Below, piece by piece: positions 24,086 to 33,024 of a DNA stretch of 64,000 bases. The notes under the pieces are model-generated. The model saw only the letters and a program-made list of their open reading frames with translations, did not search any database and had not been told where the DNA came from. A program made the translations under genes and the position numbers. Origin of the DNA: Datisca glomerata (taxonomy: Eukaryota; Streptophyta; Magnoliopsida; Cucurbitales; Datiscaceae); contig QANY01004982.1 in NCBI GenBank assembly GCA_003255025.1, positions 620,591 through 684,590 of the forward strand, read 5' to 3'. Each line of letters opens with the position of its first letter. Position 1 is the stretch's first letter.

Positions 24086-24329
24086 TTAATAATTTATTTT
24101 ATAAATAATAATTGTACAGAAGAAATATTTTAAACGAATATGAATGAGTTTACCACTCTTCGCTCGCATTTTTGGTTTTATAGTCATTTTCATTTCTGCT
24201 TCTGTTTTGAGTTTCTCTATTGCTTGCCTTTCCGTTCCTGCTTTCGGTTCGGCTTCTGTTTCCACTTTTTCTTTCATTTCCACTTCCGCTTCAGTTGTTG
24301 AGGTGGGCTTTTGATTTAGTTTTGAGCAT
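24086..24329 (-). pseudogene. Vestigial gag start and charged low-complexity frame in the tandem-repeat element
   Basis: Just inside the priming site the - strand has AAAATGCTCAAAACTAAATC (ATG at 24329-24327), matching AAAATGCTTCATACTAGATC at the gag start of the Tat element (46246). The frame stops after 12 codons. In a neighbouring frame there is a Glu/Lys-rich stretch (KEKVETEAEPKAGTE). This looks like the remains of a gag start whose body was replaced. No function is proposed. Confidence 0.45.
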
Positions 24330-24360
24330 TTTGGGAAGGAATTTCTTGAGTTTTTCTTTC

Positions 24361-24381
24361 GCTTTCAATGAAAGTACCAAA
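24361..24381 (-). other. Primer-binding-site-like motif of the tandem-repeat element
   Basis: Directly inside the 5' LTR the - strand reads TTTGGTACTTTCATTGAAAG. The Tat element in this window has nearly the same motif in the same place (46193 on). The cognate tRNA is not one I can name with confidence; it is not the usual initiator-Met complement. Confidence 0.6.
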
Positions 24382-24909
24382 TGTAAAGGGAAAAAAATCT
24401 ACCGTCTTTGATAATAGGTCAATTATTTCTTATATCATAATATAAAATCAAGAGAATAATTGAGAGAGAGAGAAAATAATGACACCATGATTTACGTGAA
24501 AATCCCTTAAAGGGAAGAAAAATCACGGGGAGAATTTGATAGTATTTCATTATGGAGAAAGAGTTTACAAGGCTAATGAATGTTGAGAGTTGTTGTCTTC
24601 TGTTTAGAGTTGCATCTTGCCTCTATTTATATGCCTTCAATCGGTCACATAGAATCCGATACAGTTTATCTAATTCTATCTGAAAATAAGATCAACAGAA
24701 TATTTACTTAGATTTAGCTTATCAACAATAACAACCAATTAAATCTGAATGGTCTGATCAATCCAATGGTCTTGATTAGCTTCTCTTTGGATGACCATGT
24801 CAGCAATCCATATACTTTCATCTAATTGGTCAGTTCTTATTCTATCTTCTCTTCGATGAAGTCTTCAATTTAGATCTTACCACGTGTCATGTGAAATTAT
24901 TCCTGTTCA
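24382..24909 (-). repeat. 5' LTR of the tandem-repeat element
   Basis: This 528-bp LTR starts TGAACA and ends TTTACA on the - strand. The TATA box TATAAATA lies at 24624-24631 on the - strand, and a (GA)n run sits at about 24460-24475. Confidence 0.9.
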
Positions 24910-24914
24910 AAGAC

Positions 24915-26916
24915 AAATCCAACCATAGTTCTCGATTCATGGGACAGTGATAGTTGGCGGCGGCCCCGGCGGAAGTAGGAGCGATTCACTTTTACTTCTT
25001 ATCTTAGATTTTGTTTTCGAAAAACCCCCAAAAATAAATCCTAGAAGACCTCCCTTAATCTTTAATTGCTTCTCATTTATAGTGTTATTAATCCTTTCCC
25101 TAGTATATTTCTTACACAGTTTATGATCGTTAATGGTCTAATTTCTTAATTAGAGAAGGCAAGTTCCCTGTATTCCCAACTCTTATCTAAGATTTTCAAT
25201 CGATGAAGTAATTGAAGGGTAGAAAATTAAATATTCACCAGATTTTTCCAAAACTTTCATTCTTTCTCCTCCCTTCTTCTTTTATTAGGATCCTAGAATC
25301 TTTGATCATAAGGAATAGATAGAAATTTTCCTTAGATTCAGCTCATTCTCATAAGGAAGAAATTTGATACTCAAATCTATTGCCAAATGAGTGAAACAAA
25401 AAATTATTTTCATGCCTTCATAATTGAGAATGATCTTTTATTTTTCCATGAAGAGAATTTTGTTCAAATTTGTTACTATTGAGTTTAATTTATTTTTATA
25501 TTGTAAACTTTATGCATTTATTTATCTGATTTGTTTACTTTTCTACTTTTTGTTTATTTTGGGATTATTTATTTATTTATTTGATTTTGGGTATTTTCTA
25601 GAGCTCTATTATTGGGCTAACAAAAAATAGGTATGAAAGATACTGGGCAGATAAAATATGGTATGTACAACTGCCCCATTTATTCACTCACCTAAATTAG
25701 GAGGTGTACAAAAGTGTAGATAAAAGTTTTAACCAGCAGAAGAAGAAATAACTACGTGGATAGAAGGAATAGAGACCTCAACTAACTCAAGTTCCTGAAA
25801 TGACATAAAACGTGAATCAGACCTGGATTGACCCAAGTTTTGACCTCAACTCCAGTCGGATTTGATTTAATTGAGAATATTGAAATCAAAACGAATTTAG
25901 ATAGACACAAGCTTTGAGCTCGACTGAATTTAGGTTCGATTTAACCGAAAATATATAAAATGAAAATAAACCTGGATAGACACATGCTTCAACCTTCATT
26001 GATTTTCTTTTTGCCTTTATCTTTTTCTTTTTCCCCAATTCGAATTTTTCAACTTATACGGCTTGTACTTTGGTAACAAAAGTTATTTTGTAAAACTTGC
26101 CCCAACATGGGGTGATATTTTATTTTATGTCATGAAATGAAGATTCTATTAGGCTCCATTGGGCTTGCAAGGGATATAAGTGTTCAAAATAGCAGAAAGA
26201 ATGCATCTCCATCACCCTCTAATCATATGCAAATTTAATAAAAATATGAACTCAGTTAAGATTAATATCTTTTGTAGTGTGTTTACCAGGTAAAATATTA
26301 TCTTCACTTTCATTTATCTATTCACTAAAAAAGAGATTGTTGAAGCTATAAATGAGATTGCTTGTGTTTACTTTCAAAATCATCACCTAATTCTGGGTTG
26401 GATTCTTGGCCGAAAGAAAAGAAATGAGAGAGATGGAGTATGACATCACTGAACGTAAAATTGACAATGCTTTTGTAACTTTGAAATGAACTGAAACTCA
26501 AATGGAACAAAACAAGAATGGAGCCTAGGAAAGGATTAAAAACTAGACGTGACATAATATAAAATAACTGCTTGATAAAGGTTTTTTTCTAAAACATTGG
26601 GCATTATCTTTAGGAATTTGACAATAGCTTGTCACTCTTGATAATCTCTAAGAAGCACTGAAAACTCAGTGACATCCCAATTGTTGAACTCATTATGAGG
26701 GTAATAATGATAAATGAAAGCATCTTTGTACCGCAACTATAAAAAGATTCCTCACATCAAATTGTTCCATTATCACATGAAGAGAGATGTTCCATAAAAT
26801 TTATAGTGGTATTCTCATGATTTGGTAGATAGTCAGAACTAAAATCTGAGTTGCAATCAACTTTCTTGAACTTTGACCAGCCAGGTTTGATTAGTGGTTG
26901 AACACTAGTTTCTAAT
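24915..26916. other. AT-rich, gene-free DNA with a possible gypsy LTR edge
   Basis: No domain was recognised. Near 25640-25668 the sequence GATAAAATATGGTATGTACA followed by ACTGCCCC could be, on the - strand, a purine tract (GGGGCAGT) followed by an LTR start (TGTACATACC). A related phrase occurs at 3990-4013. The stretch 25790-25990 holds reworded repeats around 'aacctggatagacacaagctt'. A partner LTR was not found. Confidence 0.4.
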
Positions 26917-27482
26917 TGATATTAACCTCACTGTCACTTTGTGATGAAACCCGATAACAATGATGGTTCAAGAACCCAAGGATCGATTTTAAAGAAGAAG
27001 AAACCCCGACCCATTTTTGATGACATAAAGAGAACCTTAGGTATAAGACCTAAGACTCAAATTGATGCTTCGAAAAGAACCAAAGGTATGGTTTAGACGC
27101 CACACTCAAGAACAAGAAGAAAAAGTGAGTGATAAGTCTAGGTTTTAGACGCCACAAGAATATTCTTGATAAGTCTGAAAAATTTCTAAGAAGAACCAAA
27201 TAGAAAACTCTCACAAAGAAATTATATTGATCAAAAAGTTTTTTTACTACATTGTGAAACCATGCTTAAATAGAAAAAACTAGAAGCCTAAAGAGTCCTA
27301 AAGTGTTTAAATAACCTAAACTAAATTTAAAAGATAAAGAAATATAAATTGTTATAAATAAGAAATATGTAATCCACCCAAAAGATTCATATTGGTTGTC
27401 TACTTATTGGTTAGGATTGCCAAGGTGCTTTGCTTCCTTGTCATCATTTAAAATTTCATGTCATGCTCCATGTGGACTGTCA
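26917..27482 (-). repeat. 3' LTR of the gag-protease element
   Basis: Begins TGATATTAACCTCAC and ends CCATGTGGACTGTCA in + orientation. It matches 30460-31023 throughout; for example both hold GGTTTAGACGCCACACTC. Confidence 0.8.
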
Positions 27483-27485
27483 TAT

Positions 27486-29326
27486 TTAAAATGTAATTGA
27501 ATTTTTATTTGTAATGTAATTGAATTTTTCTTTTCTTGCTCTCACTATGGATTTAATGCCCTCTTTTTCTTTTCTCTCAATTCCTTTCCCCTCATTTTTC
27601 TCTACCTCTCTCTGACTTTCATGCTCGTTTTCACTCTTTGTCTTTTGTTCACTCCATTTCTTTTGTTCACTCTCTTTCTTTTGATCACTCTCTTTTTGCA
27701 ACCTCACTTGATCTTCGTAAATATGATTTTGTGTCATTGGAACAAGAGTAATCAACTTTTGTTTGTGTGCAAAATAGTATTGATTAGAGAAACAATCATG
27801 CTTCTCTCGTCTATCAAATTTCCATGGCATTCCCCATAACAAGTGTCCAACTAGCACCGATATTACATTGCAAAACACATCATCTTCATATTTACCGATT
27901 TGGAATGAGAGTAACACTTGCTTTTCCACCTTTGCCTCACCTCTATCATTCAGCCATTTCAACTTGTAGGGTCGGAGTAGTTTAGTTGTTAGCAGCCCTA
28001 ATTTATCCGACATTGTAGTATCAACGTTAGCACAACTACCTCCATCAATACTCATACTACATACCTTGTTTTGATCGTGGCACGTAGTAGGAAAGATGTT
28101 TTCTCGCTGCACCTCATCATTTTCTTCGATTTTCACACTTAGAGCTCCCTTACGACAACTAATTCTCTTTGTACAGCACACTCCTCGTTATCCTCATCCT
28201 CTAATGACAACATAGATTCATTGTCATCTTTATCCTCGATCTCAATCTCACCATCATCTCGTAGCATCATAACTCTCTCATTCGGACATTGACTCGCTAT
28301 GTGACCCCTACCTTGGCTTTTAAAACACTTTATATCATGATTTCGAGCACTAGAAGAATTTATTTTACCTTGGTAACCATGGCTGGTAGAGTCTGACTTT
28401 TACTTAGTTTTTGTGGCCAACTTCTTCTCCTTCTCCACATAGCTTGGTATCCATGGGGAACAAATCAAGCCAAGGGTTGTACGTGTACCACCCTTCCTTT
28501 TGAGTTTCTGCTCAACCATAATGGCCATGTGCACCATATCTTCCAAGTCCACATAATTTTGCATATCTACCCAATCATGAATTTCTCGGTTCAATCCATG
28601 CAAAAACCTAGCCATAGTGGCCTCTCGATCTTCTTCTATATTAGCCCTTATCATAGTCATCTTCATCTCCTTAAAATAATCTTTGACACTTCGACTACCT
28701 TAAGTAAGACCTTGCAGCTTTCGATACAAGTCTCGATAGTAATGGCATGGCACAAACCGTCTCTTCATCTCGGTTTTCAAGTCTGCCCAAGTCTCTATGA
28801 GACGCTCTCTATTTCTCTTTATATTTATCATTAGTTGATCCCACCAATCAATAGCATAATCAATAAATTCAACAATAGCAATCTTTAACTTTTTACGCTC
28901 GGAATAGTGATGACAATCAAACATGAGCTCCATCCTCTTTTCATATCCTAAATAAGCTTCTGGATCATTCTTGCCTTGAAATAATGGTATCTTCGTCTTA
29001 ATGCTACCCAAATTGTTGTTCACCCCATCACCAAACGTATCTTCTCTATTCCTATGTTGGAATCCCCTATCTCCAACCCCACGGCCTAATTTGCCGATGT
29101 GAGAATATCGGTTCTCTTCATTAAAGTCTTCCCCAAATTCTTCTTCATACTCAACCCTAGGTGATCGTCTCTCCCTCTGATGCCCAATTGGAGCTCTAGG
29201 TGTCTCCACCTGTGTTTTCATCTGATCAATCCTCTCATGCACTCGTTCCAGCACATCTCCTAACATTCTTTTGAATTTACCCACTAACGCCTGCATTTGT
29301 AACTTGGACATTCCAACTTCCGCCAT
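27486..29326 (-). pseudogene. Gypsy-type gag-protease polyprotein, broken
   Basis: The - strand ATG at 29326 opens a 208-codon frame. After an N-terminal coiled and charged region it shows the gag core ([49 protein letters not shown]). A stop at about 28700 interrupts it, and gag continues at 28400-28680 (REATMARFLHGLNREI, VDLEDMVHMAIMVEQKLKRK). Near 28290-28340 is a zinc knuckle, CFKSQGRGHIASQC, in which the second Cys of the CCHC box is Ser. From 28181 down comes a retropepsin-like domain with CSMSIDGGSCANV as the likely active-site loop and LLWGMPWKFDRREKHD downstream. In related plant elements RT follows; here a tail of about 70 residues rich in Lys and Glu follows and ends at the LTR. 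Gag would form particles and protease would mature them; RT would have to come in trans. Confidence 0.85.
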
Positions 29327-29553
29327 TCCTCCACTACCATTGTTGTTTGACAGACTTGAAAGATAATAAGATTAGAAAAATGGACCTCACAATCTCTTCC
29401 TCACGTGTTTACACTAAGTTTGAGATTCACTCAATTTCTCTCATGTTTTACTCAAAATATTGGCTTTTACCCTCTGATTTTCTCACACACTCTTGCCTTT
29501 TACCACTCCTAGTTTTCTCTTTCGGTTCTTGTTAAAAACTAATAAACAAATCT

Positions 29554-29697
29554 GGAATTTTCGAGCAAAAAAAAGACCTAAACAAATCAAACACTATGAG
29601 AAGATAAGGAAAGGAAACAACTAAGGGAATTTTCAAGCAAAGAAAAGACCTAAACAAATCAAACACTATGAGAAGATAAGGAAAGGAAACAACTAAG
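29554..29697. repeat. 72-bp direct duplication
   Basis: Two adjacent copies, starting at 29554 and 29626, share AAAGACCTAAACAAATCAAA and CACTATGAGAAGATAAGG. They differ at a few bases only. They lie between gag and the GATAAG array in the leader of the gag-protease element. Confidence 0.9.
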
Positions 29698-29749
29698 GGA
29701 TAATTTAGAGATAAGGAAACAAAAGGAGATCAACTTATATTATCTTTTT

Positions 29750-30180
29750 TTACAGAAGATAAGTTAGGACAAGATAAGATAAGGATAAGATCAGATAAGA
29801 TCAGATAAGATCAGATTTGTATTATATAAGATAAGATAAGAAAAAGATAAGATAAGAAAAAAACATAAGATAATTTATGACAAGATAGGATAATATAAGA
29901 TGAGATAAGAAAATATAAGATATTTTGACAAGATGAGATATGATATGATAAGATAAGGCAATGATAAGATAATATAAGATAAGGTGAGATAAGGTGAGAT
30001 AAGAAAATATATGGTAAGATAAGACAAGGATAAGATAAGATAAAATGAGATAAGAAAAGATATGATAAGACAAGACAAGGTTAAGATAGATAAGATATGA
30101 CAAGATAATTTATGATAATGTTAGATAGATATGATATGACAAGATATGATGAGATAAGATAAGATGATAAGATGATAACC
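29750..30180. repeat. GATAAG minisatellite, about 430 bp
   Basis: Dozens of 5-12-bp variants of GATAAGATAAGA (with GATAT, GATAGA and AAAAGATAAG mixed in) run without interruption through the 5' leader of the gag-protease element. The long open frames over it on the - strand (peptides such as LSYLILSYLI) are artefacts of the repeat. GATAAG is the core of the plant I-box/GATA-factor site, but no role is shown. Confidence 0.9.
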
Positions 30181-30459
30181 AAAAATAATGAAAATTTGAA
30201 TTTGAAATTTGAAATTCTGTATTTTTAGATGAAATTGTGCAGAAAAATTAAATACCTCGTGAAGTGATAAAACGATGAAATCTGGCTTCGCAATGAACGT
30301 ACAGATTGTAGATCTCAAAAATCCGTTTGATTTGATGTGCAACACTGACTATTTTGACTCCTGAATCCAAAGTTATGATCTTTTTTCAGAACCACCGTCA
30401 AATAAAAAAAAAATTAGAATTGAATCTGACTCTAGAGAACCAAAAGCCCTGATACCAAA

Positions 30460-31023
30460 TGATATGAACCTCACCGTCGCTTTACGATGAAACTCGATAA
30501 CAATTATAATTCAAGAACCCAAGAATCAATTTTAAAGAAGAAGAAACCCCGACCCGTTCTCTATGACACAAAGAGAACCTTAGGTATAAGACCTGAGACT
30601 CAAATTGATGCTTCAAAAATAACCAAATGTATGGTTTAGACGCCACACTCAAGAACAAGAAGGAAAAGTGAGTGATAAGTCTAGGTTTTAGACGCCACAA
30701 GAATATTCTTGATAAGTCTAAAAAAGTTCCAAGAAGAACCAAAGAGAAAACTCTCACAAAGAAATCATATTAATCAAAAGTTTTTTTAATACATTGTGAA
30801 ACCATGCTTAAATAGAAAAAACTAGAAGCCTAAAGAGTCCTAAAGGTTTAAATAACCTAAACTAAATTTAAAATATAAATAAATATAAATTGTAATAAAT
30901 AAGAAATATGTAATTCACCCAAAAGACTCATATTGGTTGTCTACTTCTTGGTTAGGATTGCCAAGGTGTTTTGCTTCCTTGTCATCATTTAAAATGTCAT
31001 GTCATGCTCCATGTGGATTGCCA
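30460..31023 (-). repeat. 5' LTR of the gag-protease element
   Basis: Begins TGATATGAACCTCACCG and ends CCATGTGGATTGCCA in + orientation. The primer-site-like TGGTATCAGGGC lies just inside it on the - strand (30447-30458). Confidence 0.85.
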
Positions 31024-33024
31024 TATTGAACGCTACATCATGCTCCAAGTGTAATGTCATGTAGGATGCCTTTCCATGTAGGCTACCATGTTGGATACCC
31101 ATGTGGACGCAAACCCAATCTCCGGGATAAAAAACCAACTCTTCTGAGAAAGTTTCATCAACGAACGAAGAGTGAAGACAGAGCCATCTCCAGACGAACT
31201 CTTCTGAGAAAGTTTAGAATGATATTCACAGTCTTAGGATCGACTAGGCAATCAAATTTGATTATGATTGTTAGGTTGAACCAATGGATGTCAGTCTTAG
31301 GGCATGGGAGTGAGACTCAAATGGTTAACCTAGACATGTTATGAACATGTTAAATAGACCGGTAAAAATTAATTTAGAGCCCAAAAATGTTTACCTAGCT
31401 CTAAATCTAATTATCACACCTTAAAGGTATTTTCAAAATTACCTTAATCCTGAGGTGAATAGTTAGCTTGACTTCGTTAGTTGCAATTTTTTAAATGTCA
31501 CGCCGGATCACTGTTCACGCCGGAGCACTGTTCACACTGTAATCACTGTTCGTGCCAAAATCACTGTTCCGACAGCCAGCGATACTGTTTCGGCGCCGTC
31601 ACTGCCGTTGTCCACTGTCGTGCCTTGCGTGGTGACACGAGATTATGAAACCCCAGGCGATAACAATTAGGGTTTATGAAACCCTTTGATGCTTCGCGAA
31701 AACCCTTATTCTATTTGTTTATCTTTTAAAATTTTGAATTTTGAAGTTTAAATTTTAAACGAATAAAAGATCATTGAAGTTCAAAAGATAATTATCCATT
31801 TTATCTTTATGTCTTTTGAATTTTGAATTCAAAGATAATTATCTATTTTATCTTTTTATTTTTTGAATTTTGAATTCAAAAAAAGATAATTATATATGTA
31901 ACTTTTTATTTTATTAAAAAAAGGAGAAATGGGACAATTAATGAGATTATTTAATTAGAAAAATAATTTTCTTTAATTAAAGGGTTAATTAAAATTAAAA
32001 TTTTGAATTTTTGAATTTTGAATTTTGAATTTTGAATTTTGAATTTTGAATTTTTAAATGAGAATGAACTTTTGTTAAGGGTTACAAAGTGGTGGTAGAA
32101 AGTTACAGACGCCATGAACATTAGTTTATAAATTAATTTATAAATTATTTATTATTCTTTTTTGTTGTAGAAATGAGCCAATAGGGAGGTTAATTTTAAA
32201 TGTATAATTTAATTTTAATCATGCATCATCATATAGAACTAAGGATATGCCAACAACAAATTTTCATGTAGCATGTACATGCATCATTGTATATTAATTT
32301 ATAATGGTTATAATTTAATTACAATGTGAAATTTATAATGGTTATGGTTTTAAATTGGGATTTAAAATTAAATAAAGGATTTATAAATTTCATCACATTT
32401 TTCAAATTAATAAAATTTATGTTTTGAAAAATAATGAAAAATCCAATTTTTTTTCAAAAACTAAGTGGGGGTCATTTACGTTGAAACATTCTCAAGGTCT
32501 ACAATGTGAACTTGATCTTGCCACGAGGAATGGTTTAGAATCGCCCATAGCGGTCCTCTTTTCGATGGGAGAAACTTTAGAGTCGTGTCGCTTTTAGTCA
32601 TCAGGTTGCTTGAGAAGCTAAGATTTTTAAAGAAAATGGTGGCGCAGGGTCGTCCCATAGATGGAATGTTAGTCCATAGCAACTTTTAGAAGTCGATGCG
32701 TTGGTTAAACACTTAATCTGATGCACATTAGAACCGCCACTTAGGGCCATTCAATGGGGCCAAGGTGACCAAAACTATTGGTGATTGGTTAAGCTAGATG
32801 TGGAGACATTTTGGCGTTAACCAAATGAGAAGAGTCTTGATGCGATAGAAGATAGTTTGGATTTCATCCCACGATGAGCCAAGCTATCGTTTTATATCGT
32901 AACATCATGGATAAAATATTTTTTAATGGATTTTTAAATGTATAAGTAGTTGCATCATGCATCATACTTTCCTAAACGATTGAGCATTTATTTACACCGC
33001 ATTATTTATTCTCTTCGGTAATCA
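31024..33024 (+). other. LTR fragment and untranslated leader in front of the Angela-like copia element
   Basis: The segment 31130-31490 is a direct repeat of 37098-37440 (shared GTCTTAGGATCGACTAGGCA, GGTTGAACCAATGGATGTCA, AACCTAGACATGTTATGAAC). It is therefore an internal piece of the LTR; the first about 140 bp and the later part are missing here. Then come a short array of about 18 bp (cactgttcacgccgga, 31505-31590) and AT-rich leader with a TTTTGAA array. No ORF is convincing. A long leader is usual for BARE/Angela-type elements. Confidence 0.6.
31985..32055. repeat. (TTTTGAA)n short tandem repeat
   Basis: Around eight 7-bp units ATTTTGA lie in a row; scattered earlier copies occur from 31730. 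Confidence 0.85.

Larger units (their letters stand above)
19764..24909 (-). mobile_element. Non-autonomous LTR retrotransposon (LARD-like) packed with tandem arrays
   Basis: Two direct repeats of about 530 bp (19764-20298 and 24382-24909) begin TGTAAA and end TGTTCA. They are flanked by an exact 5-bp target duplication AAGAC (19759-19763 and 24910-24914), the signature of LTR-element integration. A priming-site-like motif and a purine tract show that it reads on the - strand. The 4.08-kb interior carries no gag, protease, RT or integrase in any frame. It is built mostly of four different tandem arrays, so it must have moved with proteins from another element. Cis signals and leader match those of the Tat element at 45771-55370. 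Classification as a LARD (large retrotransposon derivative) is inferred from structure. Confidence 0.88.
26917..31023 (-). mobile_element. LTR retrotransposon carrying only gag and protease (non-autonomous Ty3-gypsy)
   Basis: Direct repeats of about 565 bp at 26917-27482 and 30460-31023 enclose a 3-kb interior. Next to the right-hand LTR, on the - strand, lies TGGTATCAGGGC, close to the usual initiator-Met primer site TGGTATCAGAGC, so the element reads on the - strand. The interior encodes a gypsy-type gag, a zinc knuckle and a retropepsin-like domain, then a charged tail that stops at the LTR. There is no RT, RNase H or integrase. Flanking 5-mers do not match (CTAAT left, TATTG right), so the outer edge of one LTR may be misplaced or altered. 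Confidence 0.8.

Noticed and set aside
26340..26560. 69-codon - strand ORF
   Set aside because: No domain, no neighbours of its kind, composition as expected by chance in AT-rich DNA.
29822..30103. Open frames encoding hydrophobic LSYLILSYLI-type peptides that mimic membrane proteins
   Set aside because: They are the - strand translation of the GATAAG minisatellite; low complexity and present in several frames at once.
26912..31028. 5-bp target duplication of the gag-protease element
   Set aside because: CTAAT on the left and TATTG on the right do not match, so no duplication is claimed.
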